From Amaurobius ferox (taxonomy: Eukaryota > Arthropoda > Arachnida > Araneae > Amaurobiidae): a stretch of DNA of 64,000 bases. The translations under genes and the position numbers were made by a program. Of the stretch, positions 36,487 to 47,924 are shown piece by piece. Location: the NCBI GenBank assembly GCA_951213105.1, contig OX578138.1, positions 62,585,826 through 62,649,825 on the forward strand, given 5' to 3'. Within the stretch, counting starts at the first letter, position 1, and every line of letters begins with the position of its first letter. The notes under the pieces are model-generated. The model ran no database searches and was not told the DNA's origin. It worked only from the letters and a program-made list of their open reading frames with translations.

Positions 36487-37278
36487 ACAGGGTCGAGTCA
36501 CTTTATTGTTGCCATCCCCTACTTTTGACGCTAACAGCGCATAGCCAATGAAAGAAGTGTCACGTATCGTGAGCTGGCTAGGTGGGTGTATGAGGTGTAC
36601 TGTAAGCATTCTGAAAACATATCACTCGTTTCTTCCATGGCTAAAAAACACGATTTTTCAGATTTGGAATAAGTGACGATTATCGGGTTGCGGTCCAAAG
36701 GTGGCAATATTTCTAAATCAGGCCAGTTTGTGAACCGTTCGCGTGCTGCTGTGGTTAAAGTGTATCACAATGGAGAAATGGTGCAATTGATAATAAACGA
36801 TGTGGAAACTGCCCGAGCACCACGCGTCATTGATTGAAGAGGTGAAAGTTGGCTCCGAAGGTTCGTGAGGGCCGATCGCCACGCTGTAGTGGAACAACTC
36901 ATTTGCCGAAAAAACTAAGGGGCTACCGGAAGTTCATCTCATACAACAGTTCAGTGAACCGTGCGTATTGGCACCCCGAAGCAGACGGATGATCACTGCA
37001 CCTACGCTAACGAAGGTGGATCAACAGAAAATGCTAACATTTACACGGCAGTATCGGAATTTAATCTCCGCTGATTGGCGAAAGATTGATTACCTTCTCC
37101 GTTCTCTAAATCACTTTTATGCTTCATCGAATGGATGGACGTTGTTGTCGTATAAGGCGTGAAAGATCGAAGAACAAACACTCATTAACCATTGCTGGAA
37201 GAACACAAAACGTTGAGGGTCTAGGGACTATTTCCGTGGCATTCTGTGTGGAGTCTGGGTGCGCTATGTGGTGAGGTG

Positions 37279-37280
<2 letters not shown>
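36487..37280 (+). pseudogene. Tc1-like transposase pseudogene
   Basis: A terminal-repeat-like CAGGGTCGAGTCACTTTATTG follows TA at about 36487. From the ATG at 36638 the frame encodes the DNA-binding part of a Tc1-type transposase: FSDLE-stop-VTIIGLRSKGG (stop where family members usually have Arg), QFVNRSRAAVVKVYH, and RAPRVID with a stop in RGE. After frameshifts it continues at 36968 with APTLTKVDQQKMLTFTRQYR and SADWRKID, the lead-in to the catalytic domain. Stops and frameshifts show it is dead. The catalytic core is cut short by a poly-T tract belonging to the next SINE, so the 3' half is missing. Confidence 0.85.
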
Positions 37281-37319
<39 letters not shown>

Positions 37320-37452
37320 CAATTAACGTGGCAACAACAGATCGAAATCCAGTTACAGTAGCCACACAAGCCTCCATGCCTTATTCGGGATTCGAACCCG
37401 AGCCCTCTAGACAGCAGCCGAACACGCTATCCACTACACCACCTGGGCGGCA
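37281..37452 (-). mobile_element. tRNA-derived SINE with poly-A tail, reverse orientation
   Basis: Read on the reverse strand: GCCGCCCAGGTGGTG, box A (TGGTGTAGTGGATAGCG), box B (GGGTTCGAATCCCG), a short body (AAGGCATGGAGGCTTGTG, then CTGTTGTTGCCACG) and a 35-base A tail (T35 at 37281-37315). This family differs from SINE-1 in head, body and tail. It adjoins the truncated Tc1 gene. No target-site duplication is evident. Confidence 0.85.
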
Positions 37453-38100
37453 AATTTTACACATAATTACAAAAAAAATTTTACACATAAATACAAAAAT
37501 AGAACACATAAATACACTAAATATTACTCACCAATAGTTTCACTCAGCTCAACCGCGTTTTGTATAGTGGGGTCCGATTGGACCTAAGTACATTGCATTC
37601 CCTAATTAAAGAGTCACTTCCTTCTTGTGGCCATTTAACAATTTATTAAAAGAACACATGAAATCTCAATGAACACTAATAACAAATATACACAATTACA
37701 GTTACTTCCCAATTACCCAGCTTGACCTCAGGGTGTACGGTTAATTTTACATTAATTTGATTTTTTTTTAATTATCCAAATTTTGCATTTAATTGCCTTT
37801 AAAGAAAACAAAATTCATTGGGCAAATATCCCACGAAGTTTAAAGTTACCCTTAAAACACTGTAGGTCACATCAAAATACTGTTACACATTACTTATAAA
37901 CCATTTACAATCAAATGTAATTCTCCATACCTTCATTACAGAAGAAATGACACTCAAATGTGTGCTGGCAGCAATCCCTCTGCACATTGGAAATGGGTGG
38001 CAATATTAGTTGAATGGCAAGTTCAGTATTGGTCATTTCATAAATATTACTGTCAGTCTGAGCAGCTCGATTGAGGTTAAACAGGTGAGGTTAAACAGGT
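37453..38100. other. Anonymous DNA
   Basis: Short direct repeats ATTTTACACATAAWTACAAAAA at 37454-37510. The 3' end of the piggyBac gene would be expected here, but I cannot recognise it. A doubled GAGGTTAAACAGGT at about 38074-38100 marks the break. Confidence 0.4.
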
Positions 38101-38811
38101 CTGGATCAATAGCATCGTAGTGGTGCATACTTGATGCAATTAATACAGCTTTATTTTTCTTTAGACAATAAGGCACCAAAGTGCATTCGTATTGAAATCT
38201 AAAAAGATAACTTTTCTCTTTCCTTGTTTTCTTTGGTAAAAATTCGGGAGGTAACTCCCGCTTGTTCTTCTTCAAGGTACCTACTAGTGTAAATTTTTTT
38301 CCTTTTGCAAGGTTTCCATCAGTCGAAAACTTGTATACCAGTTATCGGTTATGATATTCCGGTTAGTGCCTTCAACTGGCTGGACTAGTCGGAGAACAAT
38401 ATCTTGGCCAGTATTCTTGAAATTGTACGGCCCTTCGGGTTGTTGTCCTACGTATGGTTCAATATTGTACGTATATGCAGTCTTTGCATCAACCAACGCG
38501 AATATTTTTAGTCCGTACTTAGCTGATTTATTGGGGAGATATTGTCTGAATGAACAGCATCCTCTAAATGCAAAAAGTTGTTCATCGATTGTAAGATATT
38601 CGCTCGCAATAAAGTTGTTTTGAAAATTTGTCAGAAATAGCTTAAAAATTTCCCTTCTTGGTGGAAGTATATCAATTTCCTTCCTTGCAATATGGTCTGT
38701 TATATCATCAAATCTTAGACATCTTAGTAAAAAGCGAAACCTCTTGTCACTCATTGAAAGGTAACAAGCCTCAATACCGCTGCCTTTTGAGTTATCCCAA
38801 AGCTGAGCATT
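38101..38811 (-). pseudogene. piggyBac-type transposase, C-terminal part
   Basis: The reverse frame begins AQLWDNSKGSG and continues LSMSDKRFRFLLRCLRFDD, LTIDEQLFAFRG, KYGLKIFALVDAKTAY (first catalytic Asp region of piggyBac transposases) and NIITDNWYTSFRLME (second Asp). At an A7 run near 38290 the frame shifts; the next frame carries VGTLKKNKRELPPEF and AVLIASSMHHYDAID, then similarity ends. The third catalytic Asp region (GVDxxDQ type) is not found. Immediately upstream the gene is interrupted by family-1 copy F; its N-terminal part lies at 44342-44892. The first codons of the open frame that precede AQLW belong to the inserted element. Confidence 0.9.
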
Positions 38812-38814
38812 TTT

Positions 38815-39765
38815 ACTTTCCTTATATACATAATGTATAAGGAAAGTATTGTGACGGGGAAGAAAATTCGAATTCGAGTTTTCGACGGGAGAGCACGTTT
38901 CAAGCATCCCTGATCACGTATCAAATATTTTGAGGTGATGTCTGTGTGTGTGTGTGAAAGCATGTATGTGTGTGTGAAAGTATGTGTGTGTGTGTCAGTG
39001 AGTCTGTGGAGACGATAACTGGTGAACAAATGGACCGATTCGAACAAAATTTGGTACAAAAATCACAATCCTTGAATACTGGAAGCCTATTGTCTTTAAA
39101 TGTAATCGAATGTTCAGAACCCCCTTAAATTGTCGACTGAACTTTTGTAAAAGTCATCAAAAAATCAAAACCTTTCATAAAGTTACACAAATATACATTT
39201 CTAATGTAATTTGTCCTTAAAAACGATTGCCGTAAACTTTAAAACGCTAGCATGAACCGTTCTAGAGATATTGCGCATTTTATTAATAAATTTATAAAAA
39301 AAATCCCATAAATTAAAAAACATGTATTAACTTTTGAGAAACATATTCACTTTTCATATATAATATCACGCGATAAATTGGGTGACATCATTCTCGTGGA
39401 TCTAACTCGTTCCATTCATGAGAAAAGATACTTTGAGTAATACTTTTGTAGTTGAACGTCAATAATCATTTATCTGCTGCAAGAATAACTTATTTCTCCG
39501 TCCATAACGCTTGGCAAGATTTTGGCGCCGAATTTGGCGAAATGTCGCCAACTTTGCGAATTTCAAAATGTTGCCAAAATAACGAAAATCTTGCCAAATG
39601 GATAAAAATGACACTAAATCAGTGAAAATGACGACTAATTGACGAAAATTCAATTTCTTGGAAGAATATAAATAGCCACTATAAGGAAAACATATCTTTT
39701 TTAATGTAAAAATAGTAAATTCATTGCATTATATAAGGAAAGTTATGTGTTGTCCACATAAAAAT
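38815..39765 (-). mobile_element. Family-1 element, copy F (left boundary of the composite)
   Basis: Reverse-oriented full copy with an intact hairpin (ACTTTCCTTATATA ... TATAAGGAAAGT) at 38815-38848. It has two short GT tracts (38940-38998), the conserved body, the module near 39510-39600 and a worn terminus (GTCCACATAAAAA). Its hairpin end abuts piggyBac coding sequence (TAAAAATGCTCAG on the reverse strand). Confidence 0.8.
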
Positions 39766-40136
39766 TTTTATTATATGGATTATGCATTGCTTAGCAGCTG
39801 GTAGCAATATTTCTATGTGATTGAATTTATTGTAGTGTCCCATGCAGTTGGAGGTATGTGCTAATTTCAGTATGCTCATATGACGAGTATAGAATAAATT
39901 TAAGATTCGCGTTAAGAAGGGTGATCACCACTCTGGTCTCGAAATAATAAATAAAGCTGTGGTCTCACAATATAAGAGAAGATATCCCATTGTTAGAAGT
40001 TAATGGAATGATTTTGTATTAGATAAGGTTAATGTTTGTAAACACTAAAGTAAATTCTGATGTAATTAAATAAAGAATGTATGTGTAAAAATTAGTAGAT
40101 TGTCTTTAATGACTAGACAAATTATATTTTCTTTGT
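39766..40136. other. Captured unique DNA, part 1
   Basis: Lies between copies F and H inside the composite. No gene recognised. Confidence 0.4.
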
Positions 40137-41830
40137 AGCAAAGGTAAGTAGTCTCTCACTGAAAAAAATAGGAGGGTTGTAGGGTGTAGGGTTAAAAAAT
40201 TATTGCCCGAGATTCTACTATACGCAACATTAATAATTTGATACAACATGCGACACCAAAAATTCTACTTCACAGATTATTGCACTCACACCCTCAATTT
40301 CAAAATGCACAAAATATAATAGTACATAGGCAATACTGACTGCATATGCATCGCGTACTTGAATACTAAAGCAGCAAAGGTAAATAGGATCTCAATGAAG
40401 AAAATGGGAGGGTTTAAGGATTAAAAAAACAATTTGTCCGATATTTTACTATACGCAAAATTAATGCATCAAAAAATTCTACTTCACTGATTATTGCTTC
40501 CAAATGCTCAAGTTCAAAATGCACAAAATATCAAAATACATAGACAATACTGACTGCCCATGCAGTGCGTACTTGAATACTCAAGCAGCAAAGGTAAGTA
40601 GTCTCTTACTAAAGAAAAAAATCTGATGTGGGCAACACATGACTTTCCTTATATAATGTAATGAATTTACTACTTTTACAGTAAAAAAAAATCTGATGTG
40701 GGCAACACATGACTTTCCTTACATAATGCAATGAATTTACTACTTTTACAGTAAAAAAATAGGTTTTTCTTATAGTAAATACTTATATTCTTTCCAAGAT
40801 ATTGAATTTTCGACAATTAGTCGTCATTTTCATTGACTTAGCGTTATTTTAATCCATTTGGCGAGATTTTCGCTAATTTGACAACATTTCAAAAAGTCGC
40901 CAAGTTGGCGACATCCCGCCAAATTCGTCGCCAAAATCTCGCCAAGCTTTACTGATGGAGAAATCAGTTATTCTTATAACAGATAAATGGCTATTGGCGT
41001 TCAAATACAAAAGTATTACTCGAAGTATCTTTTCCCATGAATGAAACGAGCTAGATCCACGAGAATGATGTCACCCAATTTATCGCATGGTATTACATAT
41101 GAAAAGTGAACATGTTTCTCAATAGGAAATATACATTTTTATTTTGTATGACTATTTGATAATTTTTTTTGAAAAATTTAAAATATCTCGAGAACGGTTC
41201 ATGTTAGCGTTCTAAATTTTATATCAATCGTTTTCTAATGAAAAATTACATAAGAAATGTCTATTTGCGTAACTTTATTAGCGGTTTTGATTTTTTGACG
41301 ATTTTTTCAAAATTTCACTCCAAAATTTAAGGGGGTTCTGAACATTCGATTACGTTTAAAAACAATAGACTTCCAGTGTTTATGGATTGTGATTTTTGTA
41401 CCAAATTTCGTTCGAATCGGTCCCTTCGTTCGTCAGTTATCGTCTCCACAGACCCACTGACATACACACATACTTTCACACACACACACAGACATCACTT
41501 CAAAAATGTTTGATTCGTGATCAAGGATGCTTGAAATGTGCTCTCCCGTCGAAAACTCGAATTCGAATTTTCGACCCCGTCACAATACTTTCCTTATACA
41601 TTATGTGTATAAGGAAAGTAATAGGATAGTTTTAGGGTTGAAAAAACGTAATGCCCGATATTCTACTACACGCAAAATTAATAAATCAATATAACAAACT
41701 ACACCACAAAATTCCACATTGATTATTGCATCCAGATGCTCAATTTCAAAATGCAAAAAATATAACAATACATAGAAAATACTGACACTGCCTATGCATT
41801 GCGTACTTGAATACTCAAGTACTAGAAGGG
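40137..41830. repeat. Tandem repeat (about 214-236 bp units), third unit split by copy G
   Basis: Three units begin GCAGCAAAGGTAARTAG (40137, 40371, 40585) and share TTCTACTWYACGCAA, AATTCTACTTCAC, ATTATTGC, TCAAAATGCAMAAAATAT and GCGTACTTGAATACT. The third unit stops at AAAGAAAAAAA, where copy G begins, and resumes after copy G with TAGGATAGTTTTAGGG. Unit 1 supplies the uninterrupted version (GAAAAAAATAGGAGGG). Confidence 0.85.
40622..41619 (+). mobile_element. Family-1 element, copy G, with duplicated 5' terminus
   Basis: Forward copy. The first 70 bp, TCTGATGTGGGCAACACATG through TTTACAGTAAAAA, occur twice in tandem (40622-40691 and 40692-40761) before a complete body, module, CA tract (41460-41490) and hairpin ending at 41619. 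It is inserted in a tandem-repeat unit, so both junctions can be read against unit 1: the A run is on the left and TAGGA follows the element's terminal AA on the right. Confidence 0.85.
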
Positions 41831-43377
41831 TCTTTCCACTCTCCTCTACAAGAATTAACACATTGCATGTTCCTCCCCATTCAGTTTGGCATCCCTGGGC
41901 TCAACCTGGTGCATATGCCACAAGTGGATTATACAAGTATAATCCGTAGCTTATACATGTATAACCCGTGACTCTTCCCAGCAGGCCCTCTAGTACTCGG
42001 AAGAGGTCTGAAATGACATTCTCACATTGCATATCTTTCTATGCGTTTTCATCTCCATTTCAATCTTATTTGAACCTTCGTCAGTTATAAACACTGATAA
42101 TAGTTTCCATTTAGGGAACAAATTGAAGGGAACTCTTCCCCTAATTTCCTTGGAATAATGTCGGCGGGGGCACTACCATCCTATAGAAGTGGGGTGGGGC
42201 CTGTCATGCAGTCGATTCTTGGAATCAAGCTTCAGCCTCTAATAGGAGTTGAGCGTTGTCGGAATATATAACATAGTTGTCGCGTTTAAAAAATATTGTG
42301 GTAGAAAATAATTTAATTATTTTTGATTCAGAATATTCTTATTACCAGTTCATTTTACAACAATGAATATATGTAGTAATAACTGTCAGTAGCAATATCC
42401 TCTATTTTAATAATACATACATATTTTAATATTAATTGTCTAGTATATAATTTTATCGTTTACTATTTACGTCTGTCTTTTACTGTTTACTATATATTTC
42501 TCGTGAAATTTAAAAAAATGAAAAAACACTACTACTGAGCCACTTAGTTTTTTTCGAAAGAGAAAAAAATAAAATATTAAAATATTAAAATTATTTTTAT
42601 ATAATCATAATCTCGACTATATTTCAGGTAAAACAAGAAACATTATTTGCGTTTTTTTCTATTAGTTCAGAGGCATAAACTTCTAAAGTGTTTACATTTT
42701 TCTTAATGCTCCGTTTTTCCTTAGGAGTAACCCCAACCGTAGATGTTATTTATATCAAAAATATCTCTGTAGCAGAAAATTTAATTATTTTGATTTATTT
42801 ATTTATTTAAATAAAATGCTAAAATGAACAACAATTAAATGCACATGAAACTAATGTGCATTCTATTCAACATACCCTTTGTCAGCAGCAATGCATATTT
42901 GAATTCGAAAAAAAAAAAAATTCCCGCTTAATTTGACACGCATTGCAGGTGTTACTGTGTCAGGGCATCTCGCAAGTATGATTTTATTGTTTTTCATATT
43001 ACTTTTTATTGCTTTCCATATACGTGTTTCGTGCGTAACTACTGTCGATTTCGACTCATTAGAGAAATATCTATAATTTTGTAATTGACTTTTTGCGTCC
43101 ATTCCGCTTTCTTGCCACGTTCTTTTCCGAAACTTTAAATTATTCGTCAGGGATGTTTCAGCCACTTTTATGCAATTGACTATAATCACATTACTATAGT
43201 TAGACCTAACGTGTACATTCGTGAAACTTTCTACACAAAGTTATAAGAGAGCTTAAGGAATTCCATATATTTCTTGTATATTCCAGGTACGATTTAGTTT
43301 TTTTGTGCTTTACCTTCTGATTAGAATTTTAAATATGCCTACCGTAATTAGATACATCGTCAGATAAATGTATTTTT
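41831..43377. other. Captured unique DNA, part 2
   Basis: No recognised gene. The reverse frame 42863-43189 (108 codons) has no domain I know. A GC-richer patch at 41870-42260 contains GTATAATCCGTAG and GTATAACCCGTGA near-duplicates. Near 43200 TAGACCTAACGTGTACA echoes 29870. Confidence 0.4.
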
Positions 43378-44341
43378 ACTTTTCTTATATACATAATGTA
43401 TAAGGAAAGCATTGCGACGGGGTCGAAAATTCTAATTCGAGTTTTTGTCGGGAGAGCACGTTTCACGCATCCCTGATCACGAATCAAACGTTTTTGACAT
43501 GATGTCTGTGTGTGTGTGTGTGAAATGTGAAAGTATGTGTGTGTGTATGAAAGTATATGTGTGTGTGCGTGTCAGTGAGACTGTGAAGACGATAACTGAC
43601 TAACGAATGGACTGATTCGAACGAAATTTGGTACAGAAATCACAATCCGTAAACACTGGAAACCTGTTGTTTTTATATGCAATTGAATGTTCAGAACCCC
43701 TCTAAATTTTCGATTGAAATTTTGATAAAATCGTCAGAAAATCAAATCTGCTAATAAGGTTACGCAAATAGACATTTCTTATATAATTTTTCATTAGAAA
43801 ACGATTGACTTAAATTTTAAAACGCTAACATGAACAGTTCTCGAGATATTGCACATTTTTCAAAAAAATTATCAAAAAGTCATATAAAATAAAAAAAAAT
43901 ATTTCCTATTCAGAAACATATTCACTCTTCATATGTAATACCATGCGATAAATTGAGTGACATCATTCTCGTGGATTCTCCATTCTTTCCATTCATGAAG
44001 AAAGATACTTTGAGTAATACTTTTGTATTTAAACGCAAATAGTTATTTATCGGCTGAAAAAATAACTTATTTCTTCGTTCATAACGCTTGGCGAGATTTT
44101 CGCGACAAATTTGGCGGAATGTCGACAACTTGGCGACTCTTTTAAATGTTGTCAAATTAACGAAAATCTCGTCAAATGGATAAAAATAACTCTAAATCAA
44201 TGAAAATGACGACTAATTGTAGAAAATTCAATATCTTGGAAAGAATATAAGTATCTAATATAAGAAAAACGTATTTTTTTAATGCAAAAGTAGTAAATTC
44301 ATTGTATTATATAAGGAAAGTTATGTGTTGGCCGCATTAGA
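43378..44341 (-). mobile_element. Family-1 element, copy H (right boundary of the composite)
   Basis: Reverse-oriented full copy. Its hairpin (43378-43410) is imperfect: the left arm reads ACTTTTCTTATATA and the right TATAAGGAAAGC, so one pair becomes a G-T wobble and the outermost pair is lost. GT tracts lie at 43506-43570. The body and module (TTGGCGGAATGTCG near 44110) are present. The terminus GGCCGCATTAGA at 44341 abuts the N-terminal piggyBac coding part. Confidence 0.8.
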
Positions 44342-44892
44342 TTTTTTCTTAAGCTTCGTAGAGTTCCTTTCAAAAACAATATTCCAATTAAAGCACTTAT
44401 TTCTCTTTCATTTGTAAATCTAGCATCTCTAATTCTATCAAATAGGTGCTGAATACTTTGTATGTATATACTAGTTGATTTTGTTATCATTGTTATAATA
44501 GGATCTGTTATGAATAATCGAATACATTCGATTTCTGATTTTGTTTGACGGACATTTCTTTTAGGTCCAGGTAAATATATAATAATATTGCTGCTTCTTG
44601 TGCGAACTTGCACATTTGGCTTAATTTTCCTCCACTTCGTCACTGTATCCCTTCCGATGTAGTATTTACTGCTTATGCTCTCAACAAGCATATCGTTTAC
44701 TTCTGGTTCTAATATTTCTGTCTCCGATGTTTCTTCTTCTGTGTCTGAATTGTGGTCACTTTTATTTACTATATCTTCTTCAATTTCCAGTGGATCCTCT
44801 TCTAATTCGTCCCAACTTTTTTCCATGTCATATTCAGAAGACAATTCTTCAAGCCATCTCAATCCAATCCTCCGGATCTCTCGACTTTTCAA
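44342..44892 (-). pseudogene. piggyBac-type transposase, N-terminal part
   Basis: From a Met at 44892 the reverse frame gives an acidic N-terminal region (SWDELEEDPLEIEEDI, NSDTEEETSE), usual for this family. Then come TKWRKI, RTRSSNIIIYLPGPKRNV, IECIRLFITDPIITMI and EISALIGILFLKGTLRSLRKN, the start of the DDE_Tnp_1_7-type transposase domain. It stops at Lys-Asn, exactly where copy H begins. The missing continuation (AQLWDN...) is at 38811 on the same strand, so the two parts are one gene split by a 5.5-kb insert. The last dozen residues of the open frame are element sequence. Confidence 0.9.
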
Positions 44893-45261
44893 TACGGCTT
44901 CTTTTTAGCTACGACATGCTTTCCTTTGAAATCAGAAAAAAATTTAACACTCACATATGTCAAAAACGTCAATTATCTCACATTCTATACTATAAAACGC
45001 GAAGAAACAAAAATTCAATCTTGATAAAAACGTAACGTAAGCAGGAGTTTGGCCTACAAACGTAGACCAACCAAATTCTTATCGAAATAAACCACACGAA
45101 CGCACCCGTTGAGAAACGAACGATACTAGTTGCGTAAAACAATATATTTCGTACAGCTACTCTGAGAAGGCAGCGCTTGAGGGCGCCATCTATTAGAAAT
45201 TATATTACTTAAAATAACCTTGTCTACGATCGTAGTCCACGCGCCAAACGAAAGATTAATA
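44893..45261. other. Probable piggyBac 5' flank
   Basis: Non-coding; might include the element's 5' untranslated region and terminus. I cannot identify a TTAA-flanked end with confidence. Confidence 0.3.
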
Positions 45262-45618
45262 TGGTATGTGACCACACCGGACATTCACATAAACTTTACA
45301 ATGATTTTCCATGCTTTCAATAAGGTAGGTGATCAACCATCGCAAATGCGAGCAATGTCTAGTCCTCCAATAGGGCAGTTTTCAACTCTCTGAGACTAGT
45401 TGGATGAGGTAAAAGTAAAGAGACAGGTTTTCACTGGGATTAAGGTAAGGGGAATAAGCCGGCGACTCCATACAAAGAATGTCCTCACTATTCAGGTATT
45501 CGTCAACGATGTCAGCCGGATGGAAATTTCATGATCACCCATAAGGAGGAAGTCAGGAGCAACTGCTGCAGCGTAGAGACTCGCAATGGGTTCTAGGACT
45601 TCATCCCGATACGTCAAG
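45262..45618 (-). pseudogene. Tc1-like transposase, C-terminal fragment
   Basis: Reverse strand, in shifting frames: YRDEVLEPIASLYAAAV, DFLLMGDHE (where Tc1 types have MDDN, second catalytic Asp region, altered), VDEYLNSEDILCMESPAYSP, YLNPSENL (the Asp of the usual PDLNP motif is Tyr) and ITYLIESMENHCK ... GHIPY near the C terminus. The 5' half is absent: the fragment ends abruptly at about 45618 where family-1 sequence starts. This is a different Tc1 lineage from those at 36.5 and 56 kb. Confidence 0.8.
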
Positions 45619-46557
45619 CATTATGGTCGGAGCAATAGGTTATTCTTGCAGTAAATAAACGACTAATGGCGTCCAAGTACAAAACTATGACCCAAAGTAC
45701 CTACTCTTATAGTAGATTCGTTCCAAGATATTGAATTTTCATCAATTAGTCTTCACTTTCATTGATTAACGTCATTTTTAGCAATTTAGTGACATTTTCA
45801 TCAATTTGGCGATATTTTTCTCAATTTGGCAACATTTAAAAACTCGCCAAGTTAGCGGTATTCCGCCAAATTCGTCTTCAAAGTTTTGCCAAGCATTGTG
45901 GATGCAGAAATAGATTATTCTTATAGTAGATAAACAACTATTGGCGTCAAATTAGAAAGCTATTAACCAAAGGGTCTTCTCTCGTGAATGGAATGAGCAA
46001 GATCTACAAAAATGATGATAATAAATTTATTGCATAATATTACATATGAAAAGTGAACAGATTTCACAATAATTAATACTTGTTATTATTATTTCTTCAT
46101 TTATTGATACATTTTTTTGAAAAATGCGTAATATCTCAAGAACGGTTCTTGCTGACGTTCTTAAATTTATTCCCATCGTTTTCTAATGACAAATTACATA
46201 AGAAACGATATTTTACGTAACTTTATTGAATGTTTTAATTTTTTGATGATTTTTTCAAAATTTCAATCCAAAATTTAGGTGGGTTCTGAACATTCGATTG
46301 CGTGTGAAAATAATAGGATTACAGTTTTCACTGATTATGATTTTTGTACCAAATTTTGTTCGAATCGCTTCATTCGTTCGTGAGATATCATCTCAAAAGG
46401 CTCACTGACACACTCACACAAGCAAGCATCATCTCAAAAACGTCTGATTCGTGTTTATGGATGTTTGAAACGTGCTCTCCGTCGAAAACTCGAATTCGAA
46501 ATTTCGACCCCGTTACACTACTTTCCTTATACATTATTCCATGTATATAAGGAAAGT
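45615..46557 (+). mobile_element. Family-1 element, copy I, 5'-truncated and rearranged
   Basis: It lacks the TCTGATG terminus. A segment of about 85 bp from the middle of the element (CAAGCATTATGG ... CCCAAAGTACCT) precedes the start of the body (CTTATAGTAGATTC), and the corresponding middle segment then occurs again in its proper place (about 45890-45980). The 3' hairpin (46530-46557) is present with a 4-base insertion in its loop region. It is fused at its left end to a Tc1 fragment. Confidence 0.65.
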
Positions 46558-47924
46558 AAAAAGAACTCAGCTGGGAAATAAGAAGAAAAATCCATAAAGC
46601 GGGCCAGCGTCCAGGTGGATTGATGGATTGATAACAAGATGGATTGATAACAAGAATAAACATATTGATTTTCACCAAGGCAGATATTCAAATATTTCTA
46701 ATTTATGCCCTATATTTTTACCACAATACTGAAAAATCTTGTTAGAAAAAAACTATGAGTTTGTCAGCTCAAATTTTAAAGATAATTCATTTTAACAGTT
46801 TAGAGAAGATTTTGGCACACAAGCAACATTTTAAATTCTCCGTATAAATATTTTCCTTTCATGTTGCTTCATTAGTTCTGCAGATGTTTTAGCAGGATAT
46901 TACAGTGGGGAAATCTTCAATCTCCTGAAAAAAAAATGTAATATCGCTTTTAAAAGAAATAAACTTCAAAATTAGTTTACAGTATGGAAGCAAATAAATA
47001 ATAGCAATTTCATCCCTTTGAAGCAAAATACTTCAAACGAACAATAATGCTCCAATGGACTTAGAATCTTTTAACAGTTTTGTATGAACTTTTTCAAGCA
47101 TTCTGCTTCAAAGGATTCATAAAACTGTGGCGTTTAATGAATGAATAATATATCCACATCTCCAGGGTCGATTTAAGTATTATTCTATTGTGTCGAATGA
47201 ATGGCTAGGGCTAATATTTACACAGAACTAATGGAATAATATTTACACAGCACTAATGGGCCAATATTTACACAGAAATGCATTGCAGAATTTACAATAT
47301 AAGAAATCATGCAAGGTTTCCATTATTTCCTCAATATTTCTTAGGAAAGTCTTGATATGACGTCATTTTTCAAGCGTTTTTAGAGCAAAGTAAAAATGCA
47401 CAAATTGCCTCGAAAATTTTAAGAAATATTCAACCCACCACATAAAATGTGTAAAAAAAATTGCAGCAAAATTTGTTGGGTAGTTCTTAAAATAAAACTT
47501 GAAATAATAATTACACTCATGATGGATGAAAAGATCATGTGATCCATTGCAAAATAAAATATGGCATCCATTTCTTTCCGCTGTGTAAAGCGTATGATAT
47601 TTAATGATTGTTTAAATTTATCTTTAGTGTTACATCCGTCATAAAACCGCTTTATTTTTGCGTATTATCTGTGTACCTAAATTCTATGCCAGCGCAATTA
47701 CAATATTTTTTATTTTAAATTATCACTAAACTTTGATTATTTTTACAACGAAGCCTAATATTAAAGCATGGAGAATGTAAACAAATTAGACGAATGTAAA
47801 GTGAGTTGAATAAGAATTGCTGATCATTTTTCACTTAAAATGATTGAACTCTGGAGTCTGGAATTTAAGTAATATAAATGAAATATTCATTAATTTTTGA
47901 GAGGCAGACGATTCATATTTGGAT
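46558..47924. other. AT-rich DNA without a recognisable gene
   Basis: Two short local direct repeats are visible: GATTGATAACAAGATG near 46625, and CTAATGG..AATATTTACACAG, three times at 47210-47275. Confidence 0.45.

Noticed and set aside
44299..44341. The last dozen residues of the piggyBac N-terminal open frame
   Set aside because: They are translated from the inserted family-1 terminus and are not part of the transposase; the same holds for the first residues of the open frame starting at 38907.
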